A DNA stretch of 64,000 bases from Pseudomonas viridiflava (GCF_900573885.1 NZ_UPSE01000161.1:310001-374000), one strand, 5' to 3'. Positions 27,857-36,851 are shown, counted from the stretch's first letter. Notes: generated from the sequence alone by a model not told the origin. Translations and numbers: made by a program.

Positions 27857-29073
27857 TGGCGGCTTTCGAATATGTGGCGCTGGACCTGCGCGGGCAGCAG
27901 CGGCGCGGCGTGATGGAGGGCGACAGTGCCCGCCAGGTGCGGCAGCTGCTGCGCGATAAGCAATTGGCGCCGCTGGATGTAAAACCCACGCGCAGCCACA
28001 AGGAACACAGTGCTGGTGGCAGTTTTCGTTTTCAGCGCGGCTTGTCGGCGGCGGACCTGGCCTTGCTGACGCGGCAGATGGCAACACTGGTGCAAGCGGC
28101 CATGCCGATTGAGGAAGCGCTGTCGGCGGTGGCGGAGCAGAGTGAAACGCCGCGCGTTAAGTCGATGATGCTGGCGGTGCGTTCGCGGGTGCTGGAGGGC
28201 AATAGCCTGGCGGCCAGCCTCAAGGAATACCCGTCGGCCTTTCCCGAGTTGTACCGCGCCACCGTCGCGGCCGGGGAGCACGCGGGGCATTTGTCGTTGG
28301 TGCTGGAGCAGTTGGCCGATTACACCGAGCAGCGTCAGCAGTCGCGCCAGCGTGTGCAGTTGGCGTTGTTGTATCCACTGATTCTCATGGCGACGTCGCT
28401 GATCATCGTCGGGTTTTTGCTCGGCTATGTGGTGCCGGATGTGGTCAAGGTGTTCCTCGACTCCGGGCAGAAACTGCCGGCGCTTACCCGTGGCCTGATC
28501 GCCGCCAGCGATCTGGTGAAGAACTGGGGCTGGCTGTTTGTGGTGGCGGGCGTGGCGGGCACGGTGATGGCTCGCGCTGCGTTGCGCCAAGAGGCCACGC
28601 GGCTGCGCTGGCACATTATTTTGCTGCGCTTGCCGGTGATCGGCCGCCTGGCACGCGCCACCGATACCGCGCGCTTTGCCTCGACCCTGGCGATTCTTAC
28701 CCGCAGCGGCGTGCCGTTGGTGGATGCGCTGGGCATTTCTTCGCAGGTGATTACCAACCGCTCCATTCGCGCCAAGGTGCAGGTGGCCGCGCAAAAGGTG
28801 CGCGAGGGCGGCAGCCTGACGCGCAGTCTGGAGCAGACCAATGAATTCCCGCCGATGATGCGGCACATGATTGCCAGCGGCGAAAAGTCTGGCGAGCTCG
28901 ACCAGATGCTGTCACGCACCGCGCGTAATCAGGAGAACGACCTGGCGGCGCGCATTGCCATGATGGTCGGGCTGTTTGAGCCGTTCATGCTGGTGTTTAT
29001 GGGCGCGGTGGTGCTGGTGATTGTGCTGGCCATCCTGCTGCCGATTCTTTCTCTTAACCAACTTGTGGGGTAG
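27856..29073 (+). CDS. gspF: Type II secretion inner-membrane platform protein GspF
   Basis: 405 aa. It has the two repeated T2SSF cytoplasmic domains (about residues 70-195 and 275-395), with hydrophobic segments near LLYPLILMATSLIIVGFLLGY, near WLFVVAGVAGTVMARA, and at the C terminus (MLVFMGAVVLVIVLAILLPIL). It anchors and couples the GspE ATPase to pseudopilin assembly. It is translationally coupled to gspE (1-bp overlap), and gspG starts 4 bp after the stop. Length and topology are typical. Confidence 0.95.
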   Translation: MAAFEYVALDLRGQQRRGVMEGDSARQVRQLLRDKQLAPLDVKPTRSHKEHSAGGSFRFQRGLSAADLALLTRQMATLVQAAMPIEEALSAVAEQSETPRVKSMMLAVRSRVLEGNSLAASLKEYPSAFPELYRATVAAGEHAGHLSLVLEQLADYTEQRQQSRQRVQLALLYPLILMATSLIIVGFLLGYVVPDVVKVFLDSGQKLPALTRGLIAASDLVKNWGWLFVVAGVAGTVMARAALRQEATRLRWHIILLRLPVIGRLARATDTARFASTLAILTRSGVPLVDALGISSQVITNRSIRAKVQVAAQKVREGGSLTRSLEQTNEFPPMMRHMIASGEKSGELDQMLSRTARNQENDLAARIAMMVGLFEPFMLVFMGAVVLVIVLAILLPILSLNQLVG

Positions 29074-29077
29074 CTGA

Positions 29078-29509
29078 GTGAAACAGCGCGTTAAACAGGC
29101 CGGCTTTACGCTGATTGAAATCATGGTGGTGGTGGTGATTCTCGGCATTCTCGCCGCGCTTATCGTGCCGCAGGTAATGAGCCGTCCGGACCAGGCCAAA
29201 GTCACCGTGGCCGGTGGCGACGTGAAGGCCATTTCCGCTGCGCTGGACATGTACAAGCTCGACAACTTCGCCTACCCCAGCACCCAGCAAGGCCTCGATG
29301 CACTGGTGAAAAAACCGAGCGGCAACCCGGCGCCGAAGAACTGGAACAAAGACGGTTACCTCAAGCGCTTGCCGGTCGACCCGTGGGGCAACCCGTATCA
29401 GTACCTGGCGCCGGGCACCAAAGGCCCGTTCGATTTGTACTCGCTGGGCGCCGACGGCAAAGAAGGCGGCAACGACAGCGACGCCGACATCGGCAATTGG
29501 GACAACTAA
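29078..29509 (+). CDS. gspG: Major pseudopilin GspG
   Basis: 143 aa from a GTG start. A short basic leader ends in QAGFTLIEIMVVV, the prepilin peptidase site with Glu at mature +5. The C-terminal part carries the family words YPSTQQGLDAL, DPWGNPYQY and DLYSLGADGKEGG, which form the calcium-binding region of the major pseudopilin. It polymerises into the periplasmic pseudopilus that pushes substrates through the GspD secretin. The prepilin peptidase needed to process it is not in this window. Confidence 0.96.
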   Translation: MKQRVKQAGFTLIEIMVVVVILGILAALIVPQVMSRPDQAKVTVAGGDVKAISAALDMYKLDNFAYPSTQQGLDALVKKPSGNPAPKNWNKDGYLKRLPVDPWGNPYQYLAPGTKGPFDLYSLGADGKEGGNDSDADIGNWDN

Positions 29510-29515
29510 GCAGCC

Positions 29516-30067
29516 ATGCGCGCGGCCCGTGGGTTCACCCTGATCGAGTTACTGGTGGTGCTGGTCATCATCGGCACCATGGTGGGCCTGGCCGTGCTCT
29601 CGATGGGCAACGGCACCGGCAGCCGCGAGCTGCGCAATGAAGCCGAGCGCCTGGCCGCACTGATTGGCGTGCTGGCCGATGAGGCGGTGCTCGACGGCCA
29701 GGAATACGGCCTGCTGGTGAATGCAGAAGGCTACCGCGTGCTCAGCTACGACAACCTCTCCGGCACCTGGACCGACGCCGCTACCCAAAAAGAACACCGC
29801 ACCCCGGCCAGCCTGCGCCTGGTGCTTGAGCTGGATGGCGAAGCGCTGAAATTGCCCGAGCCTGAAGCTCAGGACGACCAGTCCGGCCTGGCGAAAAGCA
29901 GCGAAGAAAAGAAAGACCCGGTGGTGCCGCAGGTGCTGATTCTGTCCAGCGGCGAGCTCTCGCCCTTTCGCCTGCGCCTGGAAGAACGGCGCGCTGGCGG
30001 CAACGCCTATGCGCTCGCCAGTGATGGCTACCAACTGCCGAGCGCAGAAATGGACAGTTCGCCATGA
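29516..30067 (+). CDS. gspH: Minor pseudopilin GspH
   Basis: 183 aa. The leader MRAARGFTLIELLVVL contains the G-F cleavage site and Glu5. The family is a minor pseudopilin linking tip and shaft of the pseudopilus. A charged low-complexity insert (residues about 110-140, rich in Glu, Gln and Lys) makes it somewhat unusual in the middle. The stop overlaps the gspI start by 4 bp (ATGA). Confidence 0.9.
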   Translation: MRAARGFTLIELLVVLVIIGTMVGLAVLSMGNGTGSRELRNEAERLAALIGVLADEAVLDGQEYGLLVNAEGYRVLSYDNLSGTWTDAATQKEHRTPASLRLVLELDGEALKLPEPEAQDDQSGLAKSSEEKKDPVVPQVLILSSGELSPFRLRLEERRAGGNAYALASDGYQLPSAEMDSSP

Positions 30068-30453
30068 ATCAGCAGCGCGGTTTCACCTTGCTGGAAGTGT
30101 TAGTGGCGTTGGCCATTTTCGCCACGGTTGCCGCGTCGGTCTTAACCGCCAGCAGCCGCAGCCTGGTGGTGGCGCAGCAGCTTGAGGCGAAAACCCTGGC
30201 GGGCTGGATCGCGGAAAACCGCGTGACCGAATTGCAGCTCAAAGTGCCGACCCCAGGTGAAGGGCGCGACGACAAGAGTCTGGAGTTCGGCGGTCGCGAA
30301 TGGGAAACCCATAGCGAAATCGAGAGCACCAGCGACAAGGGCATGCGCCGCGTCACCGTATGGGTCGCGCCCAAGGCCGAGCGCGGCAGCACCGGGCCGG
30401 TGAAGGACCGTGCGGTGCAAAGCCTGACTGGTTTTCTTTCGGTGCGCAGTTGA
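30064..30453 (+). CDS. gspI: Minor pseudopilin GspI
   Basis: 129 aa, the usual length. It begins MNQQRGFTLLEVLVAL with a type IV prepilin site, and contains the GspI-type segment LAGWIAENRVTELQL. GspI forms the pseudopilus tip complex with GspJ and GspK and is thought to initiate assembly. It overlaps gspH by 4 bp and gspJ by 1 bp (TGATG). Confidence 0.93.
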   Translation: MNQQRGFTLLEVLVALAIFATVAASVLTASSRSLVVAQQLEAKTLAGWIAENRVTELQLKVPTPGEGRDDKSLEFGGREWETHSEIESTSDKGMRRVTVWVAPKAERGSTGPVKDRAVQSLTGFLSVRS

Positions 30454-31220
30454 TGAAGCACGCCGCGCAACGGGGTTTTACCCTGCTGGAAGTGATGATC
30501 GCCGTGGCGATTTTTTCGCTGCTGGCCATGGGCACGTACCGCATGTTGTCCACCGTGCTGAAGACCGATGAAGTGACCCGCCAACACGAGCGCGACCTGC
30601 GCGAACTGAGCCGCGCCTTCGCCTCGCTCGACCGCGACATTACCCAAACCCTGAACCGCAGCGTGCGTGATGCCTACGGCGACGAGCGCGCCACGCTGAT
30701 CGGCGAGTTGGGCGCCAGCGATGGCGATGCGGCGCTGGAGTTCAGTCGCAACGGCTGGCGCAATCCGTTGGGTGGCACGCGTTCGCAAGTGCAGCGGGTG
30801 CGCTGGCGGCTGGCCGGTGGGAATCTGCAGCGCCTGTACTGGAACGTGCTCGATCAGGCGGTGGACAGCCAGCCGCGCATTCAAAAAGTGCTCACCGGCG
30901 TGCAGGCCATGCACCTGCGCTTTATGGACGACAAAGGTGAGTGGCAGGAGCAGTGGCCCTCCAGCCAGAACAACGTCAGCGCCGACGAGGCGAAAAAGCT
31001 GATGCCGCTGGCGGTGGAAGTGAAGCTTGAACATCGCCACTATGGCGAGCTGACCCGCCTGTATCGCTTGCCTGAGCCTGGCATGAAAGAAGAAGCCAGC
31101 GACGCGCCGGCCAACCCTGATGGCGGTGGAGCGGGTGATAAAAAGACCGACGAAAACACCGACGGCAAAACCCCGGTCTCCTCGCCTGAAAAAGGCAGCG
31201 AAAGCGAGGCCGCGCTATGA
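30453..31220 (+). CDS. gspJ: Minor pseudopilin GspJ
   Basis: 255 aa from the ATG at 30453 (leader MKHAAQRGFTLLEVMIAV). The frame is open further upstream, but only this start gives a normal prepilin leader and the TGATG coupling to gspI. Typical GspJ words such as RELSRAFASLDRDI and NPLGGTRS are present. A hydrophilic tail of about 35 residues (Gly/Asp/Lys/Ser/Glu-rich, nt about 31117-31217) extends past the normal family end. It forms the tip complex with GspI and GspK. Confidence 0.92.
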   Translation: MKHAAQRGFTLLEVMIAVAIFSLLAMGTYRMLSTVLKTDEVTRQHERDLRELSRAFASLDRDITQTLNRSVRDAYGDERATLIGELGASDGDAALEFSRNGWRNPLGGTRSQVQRVRWRLAGGNLQRLYWNVLDQAVDSQPRIQKVLTGVQAMHLRFMDDKGEWQEQWPSSQNNVSADEAKKLMPLAVEVKLEHRHYGELTRLYRLPEPGMKEEASDAPANPDGGGAGDKKTDENTDGKTPVSSPEKGSESEAAL

Positions 31221-32191
31221 AACAACAGCGTGGCGTGGCGCTGATTACCGTGTTGCTGGTGGTGGCCATTGTCACGCTGGTGTGCGCAGGCTTGATCGCG
31301 CGCCAGCAATTGTCGATTCGCAATGCCGGCAATCAGTTGATCATCAGCCAGGCCCGGCAGTACGCACTGGGCGGTGAGGCGCTGGGCCAGGCGGTGCTGC
31401 TGCGCGACCTCAAAGGCAAGGGCGTGGACCCGCGCGCCACCATCGATCATCCGCTTGAAGCCTGGGCCAAACCGCTGCCGGTGTTTCCCATCGACGGTGG
31501 GGAAATTGGCGTGGCCATCGAAGACCTCGCCGGGCGCTTCAACCTCAACAGCCTGGTGATCGACGAGCGCGCGAACGACCCGGCCGTGAAGCGCTTCAAG
31601 CGCTTGCTGCTGCGCCTGAAAATCGAGCAGCCGTACGCCGAGCGCCTGGTTGATTGGCTCGACAAAGACCAGGAGCCCAACGGCGAGTTCGGCGCCGAAG
31701 ACAACGCCTATCTACTCATGCAGCCGCCTTACCGCACCGCCGGCCACGCCATGCAAGACATCTCCGAACTGCGTCTGCTGCTGGGCATGACCGAGCAGGA
31801 CTACCGCCGCTTGCTGCCCTACGTGGCGGTGCTGCCGGCCAAGGTGGCGCTGAACGTGAACACGGCCAGCGCCATGGTGCTGTCGTGCCTGAGCGACAGC
31901 CTGGATCCGGCATCGGCGCAAGGGCTGCTCGCCGGCCGTGGGCGCGAAGGCTACAAAGAAATTCGCAGTTTCCTCGACCAGCCGGCACTGGCCGGCACCG
32001 GGGTGACGGCGGCGGGCCTGACCGTGGGCAGTGCCTACTTTCAAGTGCGCAGCGAAGTGCGCCTGGGCGACCGACGCCAGGTATTGCTCAGCACCCTGCA
32101 ACGCGACCCCAAGGGCGTGGTGCGCGTGTTGCGCCGAGACACAGGCCAGCCGGGCTACCTCAGCCCGGTGGCCGAGCAACCGGGAGAATGA
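31217..32191 (+). CDS. gspK: Minor pseudopilin GspK (tip)
   Basis: 324 aa, large as expected for GspK. The leader MKQQRGVALITVLLVVAIV lacks Glu at +5, which is the known peculiarity of this subunit. Conserved words include DLAGRFNLNSL, RLVDWLDKDQEPN and NVNTAS. GspK caps the pseudopilus and contains an alpha-helical insert domain that may contact substrate. It overlaps gspJ by 4 bp, and its TGA (32189-32191) lies just ahead of the gspL start. Confidence 0.94.
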   Translation: MKQQRGVALITVLLVVAIVTLVCAGLIARQQLSIRNAGNQLIISQARQYALGGEALGQAVLLRDLKGKGVDPRATIDHPLEAWAKPLPVFPIDGGEIGVAIEDLAGRFNLNSLVIDERANDPAVKRFKRLLLRLKIEQPYAERLVDWLDKDQEPNGEFGAEDNAYLLMQPPYRTAGHAMQDISELRLLLGMTEQDYRRLLPYVAVLPAKVALNVNTASAMVLSCLSDSLDPASAQGLLAGRGREGYKEIRSFLDQPALAGTGVTAAGLTVGSAYFQVRSEVRLGDRRQVLLSTLQRDPKGVVRVLRRDTGQPGYLSPVAEQPGE

Positions 32192-32193
32192 CC

Positions 32194-33300
32194 ATGGACT
32201 GCCTTTTCTTGCCGCCCGCCTGTGGCAGCGAACTGGGCGAGCAGGCCGCGCTGTACTGGCAGCCCGAAAGCGGCGCCGGCCGGTGGCTCCCCGCCAGCGA
32301 ATGCGCCGCCAGCCTGGAAGGCCGCGCGGTGGCGCTGGTGCTGCCGATGGAAGCGGCGAGCGCGTTTGTGATCAGCCTGCCAACACAAAAGGCGCGGTGG
32401 ATGCGTCAGGCCCTGCCTTACGCCGTCGAAGAATTGCTCGCCGAAGAGGTCGAGTTGTTTCACCTGGCGCTGGGCGACATGACCGCCGAGGGCCGCTATC
32501 GCGTGTTCGCCATTCGCCGCGCGCTGCTGGGCGGCTGGCTGGACGAGCTGCAAGAGATCGGTCTGAACATCGCCGCCATTTACCTCGACGCCGACCTGCT
32601 GCCGCGCTCCGGCGAACAGGCGCTGGCGATGGGCGAGCGCGTGTTGCTCGGCGGCGAACTGGACACGCGACTGGCGATTGCCGCCGAGCGCTGGCCGCAG
32701 TTTCAGCCGTTCTTCGACACCCTGGTGCAGCCGACTACCAGCGAAGATCCATACGCGCTGCTGGCCCAAGGCCGTGGCAGGGCCGTTGACCTGGCCCAAG
32801 GCGAATTCGCCCCGCGCAGCGATAACAAAGCGTGGACCATCTGGCGGCCCTTCGTTGCCGTGCTGGGTATGTGGGCGGTGCTGTATCTGGGCACGTGCCT
32901 GGTGCAGGCCTGGCAACTCGAACGGCGCGGCGATGCGTTCAACGACGCGAGCGTGGCGCTGTACAAAGAGCTGTTCCCCGAGGACAAACGCATCGTCAAC
33001 CTCAAGGCGCAGTTCGCCGAGCACCTGAGCCAGGGCCAGCAAAGCGAAGGCGGGTTTATCAGCATGCTGGAGCAGGCGTCCGGCGCGATTGCTGAAGCCA
33101 AGTCACCGCTGTCGGTGGTGCAGGTGGACTACAGCCAGGTGCGCGGTGACCTTGCCTTGCAAATTCGCGCCAAAGATTTTGCCGCCCTTGAGCAGCTTCG
33201 CCAGCGTCTGGTGGAAGGCGGCATGAAAGTGCAGCTGGGCTCTGCCAGTCGCGAAGAAGAAGGCATTACGGCGCGCGTCGTGCTGGGAGGTGGCGCATGA
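32194..33300 (+). CDS. gspL: Type II secretion protein GspL
   Basis: 368 aa from ATG 32194. An ATG at 32188 overlaps the gspK stop, but GGAG at 32183-32186 is correctly spaced only for 32194. The N-terminal half is an actin-like cytoplasmic domain that binds GspE (LPMEAASAFVISLP, RQALPYAVEELLAEEVE). One membrane segment follows at about residues 225-245 (FVAVLGMWAVLYLGTCLV), then a periplasmic ferredoxin-like domain that pairs with GspM. Typical length. It overlaps gspM by 4 bp. Confidence 0.92.
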   Translation: MDCLFLPPACGSELGEQAALYWQPESGAGRWLPASECAASLEGRAVALVLPMEAASAFVISLPTQKARWMRQALPYAVEELLAEEVELFHLALGDMTAEGRYRVFAIRRALLGGWLDELQEIGLNIAAIYLDADLLPRSGEQALAMGERVLLGGELDTRLAIAAERWPQFQPFFDTLVQPTTSEDPYALLAQGRGRAVDLAQGEFAPRSDNKAWTIWRPFVAVLGMWAVLYLGTCLVQAWQLERRGDAFNDASVALYKELFPEDKRIVNLKAQFAEHLSQGQQSEGGFISMLEQASGAIAEAKSPLSVVQVDYSQVRGDLALQIRAKDFAALEQLRQRLVEGGMKVQLGSASREEEGITARVVLGGGA

Positions 33301-33818
33301 ACGCCTTGAGCGTGTGGAAAGAGCAGGCGCTGGCGCAGTGGCGCCAGTCGTCGCTGGGCCAGCGCTGGCAGCATTTGCCCAGCCGCGAACGGGCGGCTTT
33401 GTTGGCCCTGGCCGGGTTTCTGGCGCTGGTGCTGCTGTACATGTTCGTCTGGCAGCCGACTGTTCAGCGCCTGGAGCGTGCTCGCAGCTACTACGAAAGT
33501 CAGCAGGTGCTTTACACCTACATTCAGGAAAACGCCCCTCGTGCACGCGGCCTGGCCCAGACCAAAACCGTGCTCGCACCGGAACAACTGCAAGGCTTGG
33601 TCACCACCAGCGCCCAGCAACGCGGCCTGAACCTGGAGCGCCTGGACAACGACGGCAGCAGCGGCCTGTTGATATCCCTGGCCAAAGCGCCCTTCGAACC
33701 CTTGCTGCTGTGGCTGAGCGAATTGCAAAGCCAGGGCGTGCGCTTGAGCGAAGTGAACTTCGACAAGGCCGAGACCGGGAAAGTGGATGCCAAGGTGACG
33801 CTGCAGGCGGCTGAGTGA
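33297..33818 (+). CDS. gspM: Type II secretion protein GspM
   Basis: 173 aa. A short cytoplasmic N terminus, one membrane span (ALLALAGFLALVLLYMFVW, about residues 35-53) and a periplasmic domain are the GspM plan; it stabilises GspL. It is the last gsp gene: no gspN, gspC, gspD or gspO follows, and the next 315 bp are non-coding. Confidence 0.9.
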   Translation: MNALSVWKEQALAQWRQSSLGQRWQHLPSRERAALLALAGFLALVLLYMFVWQPTVQRLERARSYYESQQVLYTYIQENAPRARGLAQTKTVLAPEQLQGLVTTSAQQRGLNLERLDNDGSSGLLISLAKAPFEPLLLWLSELQSQGVRLSEVNFDKAETGKVDAKVTLQAAE

Positions 33819-33912
33819 CGGGCGTTGTTGAGTCGGCAACGGATGGTTCGTGAGGCAGGCGTTTTCTCGCGGGGGTGAATGCGCGAAGGTAGCGTGCGGT
33901 GTCTGAGGGTTC

Positions 33913-33978
33913 GGGATCCAGGGTGCCCAGAGTAAGGCGTATTCCTGAGCGAGCCTGGATCCCCGCCTGCGCGGGGAT
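33913..33978. repeat. REP-like palindromic element after the gsp operon
   Basis: The gap 33819-34133 contains GGGATCCAGG (33913-33922) and its exact inverse CCTGGATCCC (33954-33963), followed by a perfect 8-bp stem ATCCCCGC/GCGGGGAT with a CTGC loop (33959-33978). The second hairpin plus the following GACGG resembles repetitive extragenic palindromes seen in Pseudomonas and Xanthomonas genomes. It may also stop gsp transcripts, though there is no T-run. Nothing else is seen in this gap. Confidence 0.6.
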
Positions 33979-34133
33979 GACGGTGGTCTTGGTCTGGAAC
34001 GTAGCCAGTCCTATCCGGCCCTCCCACGCCTCGCTCACCGCCCGTTATTGAAAAGTCAGTGAATTTTCCTCAGCAGTCGCGCTCAAAACCCGCAGTAACT
34101 CGTGGGTCGGGTGCAGGTTTTAGAGGTAGGACG

Positions 34134-36254
34134 ATGTCGTTTTTGATGGAGAGCCATGCGTGCGCAGGCTGGGGAGGCGAGATGGCCGAGCGCATTCGTG
34201 CGTTCGACTGGTCGAGCACCGGCTTGGGGGCCATCGACACCTGGTCTAAAAGTTTGTGCACCAACGTGCAAATGCTGCTGGCATCCCCCGTGCCGCTGGT
34301 CATGCTCTGGGACCGGCCCGGTTACATGATTTACAACGATGCCTACGCCGAATTCGCGGGCGGTCGTCACCCTTATCTGCTGGGTACGCCGGTTGAGATG
34401 GGTTGGCCGGAAGTGGCCGATTTCAATCGCAACATCATGAATGTCTGCCTCGGCGGCGGCACCCTGGAATACCAGAAAAAAGACCTGATTCTGCTGCGCA
34501 ACGGCCAGCCCGAAGAAGTGTGGCTGGACCTCTACTACAGCCCCGTGTGCGACGACATCGGCCGCCCGGCCGGGGTGCTGGCTATCGTGGTGGAAACCAC
34601 GGCTCACGTGATTTCCGAGCGCCAGCGCAGTGCAGCGCAAGCGGCGTTTGACGCGGCAAACGAGCGCCTGCAACTGGCGCTTAACGCCGGCGCCTTGTTG
34701 GGGTCATTCGTGTGGGATGTGGCCAACGATCAGCTCTCTGGCGATGAGCGTTTTGCCCGCACGTTTTCCTATCCGCTGGACCAGCCGCTGGACAACCTGC
34801 CTATCGCGCTGGCCAACGCGGTGATTCATCCCGACGATTTTCCGCGCGTTGAGCGTCTGGTGCATTACACGCTCACGCAAGGCGGTCCCTACAACGCCGA
34901 GTACCGCATTCGCCGTCCCGATGGCGAGTACTTGTGGGTGCAAGCCAGCGGCCGCTGCGAGTTCGACGAGGCCGGCAAGCCGCAGCGTTTTCCCGGTCTG
35001 ATTTTCGATATTCACGAACGCAAGGTGGCGGAAGAGTCGCTGCTGCAACTGACCCACACGCTCGAGCAACGCGTGGAAGCGGAAGTGCAGGCCCGCGCCG
35101 ACGCCGAGGCGCGCCTGCGTCAGGCGCAAAAGCTCGAAGCCATCGGCGGCCTTACCGGCGGCGTGGCGCACGACTTCAACAACTTGCTGCAAGTGATCGC
35201 CTCCAACCTGCACCTGCTCGCTCGCCAGGAACCAGACAACGCCAACGTGCAGCGCCGCCTGGGCTCGGCGCTGGCGGCCGTGGAGCGCGGTGCCAAGCTG
35301 TCGTCGCAACTGCTCGCGTTTGCCCGTCAGCAGCCTTTGTCGCCGGCGGTGTACAGCCTTACCAGCCTGTTTGACGGCTTGGGCGAGGTGCTGCAGCGGG
35401 CGTTGGGCGAAATGATTCATGTCGACCTGCAGCTGGTCGACGAGCCGTGGAGTGTGCACGTCGACCGCAATCAGCTGGAAAACGCCTTGCTGAACCTGGC
35501 GCTGAACGCGCGCGACGCCATGCAAGGCGAGGGTACCATCCGCATTCACGCCGACAACGTGGCGCTCGACCAAGCCTATTGCCAGGGCAAGGAAATCAGC
35601 CCCGGCGATTACGTACATCTGTCCATCAGCGACAGCGGCAGCGGTATGAGTCCTGACGTGCTCGGTCATGCCTTCGAGCCGTTCTTCACCACCAAACCCA
35701 ACGGGCACGGCACCGGCCTGGGCTTGAGCATGGTGTTCGGCTTCGTCAAACAGAGCGGCGGCCACATCGACATGACCAGCGAGCTGGGGCAGGGCACCAC
35801 GGTGCACCTGTATTTTCCGCGCAGCACCCTGGAAGAAAATCCCCAGCCCGCCACCGAGCTCAATCAGGCGGGCAGCGCCGGCGGGGAACGGATTCTGGTG
35901 GTGGAAGACAACCCGGACGTGCGCTGCACCGTCGATGAGCTGCTGCAGCAATTGGGCTACACGGTGCTGCTGGCGGCCAATGGCGACGCCGCCATGGACG
36001 TGCTGCAAAGCGGCGCGGAGGTCGACCTGATTTTCACCGACGTGGTGATGCCGGGCACCATTAAAAGCGCCGACCTGGCCGCGTGGGCCAAATTGCAGCA
36101 ACCGGCCATTCCCGTGGTGTTCACCTCTGGCCACACGCGCGACATCATCTCGCGCAATCACCAGCTCACACCCGACATTCATCTGCTGAGCAAACCTTAC
36201 GGTCCGCAGGCGTTGATGGACATGTTGCAGACCGTACTGAGCCAGTCGGCCTGA
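34134..36254 (+). CDS. PAS hybrid sensor histidine kinase/response regulator
   Basis: 706 aa from ATG 34134, chosen because GAGGTAGG lies just upstream; a GTG at 34059 would add 25 residues. Order: an N-terminal PAS-4-like domain starting with the FDWSSTGLGAI segment (residues about 15-165), a PAS/PAC domain (about 180-300), a short coiled coil, HisKA with VAHDFNNLL (His346), HATPase with ENALLNLALNARDAM and GHGTGLGLSMVFGF, and a C-terminal receiver with acceptor Asp636 in FTDVVMPG. No membrane segment, so it is a soluble kinase. No adjacent output regulator is present, so its target is unknown. Gap 36255-36440 downstream contains only a small palindrome (see the BrnA-like gene). Confidence 0.9.
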   Translation: MSFLMESHACAGWGGEMAERIRAFDWSSTGLGAIDTWSKSLCTNVQMLLASPVPLVMLWDRPGYMIYNDAYAEFAGGRHPYLLGTPVEMGWPEVADFNRNIMNVCLGGGTLEYQKKDLILLRNGQPEEVWLDLYYSPVCDDIGRPAGVLAIVVETTAHVISERQRSAAQAAFDAANERLQLALNAGALLGSFVWDVANDQLSGDERFARTFSYPLDQPLDNLPIALANAVIHPDDFPRVERLVHYTLTQGGPYNAEYRIRRPDGEYLWVQASGRCEFDEAGKPQRFPGLIFDIHERKVAEESLLQLTHTLEQRVEAEVQARADAEARLRQAQKLEAIGGLTGGVAHDFNNLLQVIASNLHLLARQEPDNANVQRRLGSALAAVERGAKLSSQLLAFARQQPLSPAVYSLTSLFDGLGEVLQRALGEMIHVDLQLVDEPWSVHVDRNQLENALLNLALNARDAMQGEGTIRIHADNVALDQAYCQGKEISPGDYVHLSISDSGSGMSPDVLGHAFEPFFTTKPNGHGTGLGLSMVFGFVKQSGGHIDMTSELGQGTTVHLYFPRSTLEENPQPATELNQAGSAGGERILVVEDNPDVRCTVDELLQQLGYTVLLAANGDAAMDVLQSGAEVDLIFTDVVMPGTIKSADLAAWAKLQQPAIPVVFTSGHTRDIISRNHQLTPDIHLLSKPYGPQALMDMLQTVLSQSA

Positions 36255-36440
36255 GCAAAACCCGCGATTTTGAGCCGTCGGGCTAACCGACTTCACATTT
36301 TTACCTGCTGTTGGTCAATCGGTCTGAACTCCGGAGCGAATTGGCGAGTCCCAGTCGGGTGTACAGAATTCTGGACCAACGTTGTGGAAAGAAGATTTGC
36401 AGCGACCCGGCCGGGAACGCCGGTAAGCAGAGGGAAACCA

Positions 36441-36692
36441 ATGACCGAACTACAAAGCACCGATGAACTGCTCGAAGAGCTCTTCGGCGACCCCCAAGCC
36501 GCTGCCGCAGCGGCCCGCGCACGCATGGCCAAGCCAGCGCAGCGCCACGAACCGGAAGATGTGCAACTGCAACTCGACCCCGCCGTGCTCAGAGCCTTCC
36601 GCGCCGCTGGCGGTGACTGGCAACAGCGCATCAACCTGGCACTCAGCACCTGGTTGGTCGAGAACGATCCGAAGCAGATGCACAGCGCTTAA
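36441..36692 (+). CDS. BrnA-like antitoxin family protein (orphan)
   Basis: 83 aa. The C-terminal half (LDPAVLRAFRAAGGDWQQRINLALSTWL) has the ribbon-helix-helix-like pattern of BrnA antitoxins. The N-terminal half is Ala/Glu-rich and helical. Start supported by GAGGGA upstream. There is no BrnT toxin next to it. About 68 bp upstream lies the palindrome CAGAATTCTG (36364-36373), a possible self-operator. It is followed directly by an intrinsic terminator, so it is probably monocistronic. Confidence 0.65.
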   Translation: MTELQSTDELLEELFGDPQAAAAAARARMAKPAQRHEPEDVQLQLDPAVLRAFRAAGGDWQQRINLALSTWLVENDPKQMHSA

Positions 36693-36714
36693 GCGCAGCG
36701 TTCATTCAAAAAAA

Positions 36715-36741
36715 CGGAGCCTTCGAGGCTCCGTTTTTTTT
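36715..36741 (+). terminator. Intrinsic terminator after BrnA-like gene
   Basis: Perfect 7-bp stem CGGAGCC/GGCTCCG with a 5-base loop TTCGA (36715-36733), followed by eight T. The stem is preceded by a run of A, so it can also work on the minus strand. Confidence 0.9.
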
Positions 36742-36851
36742 CCTGCAGTAAAAGCGTCTTTTTCGCTCGCTTTTCGCACAGCGTTTTCTCGTACTGCCTT
36801 CGCTATCTGCTACCGGCGTCGGATTGTGGTGCCGGTTTATGACGAGCCTAA

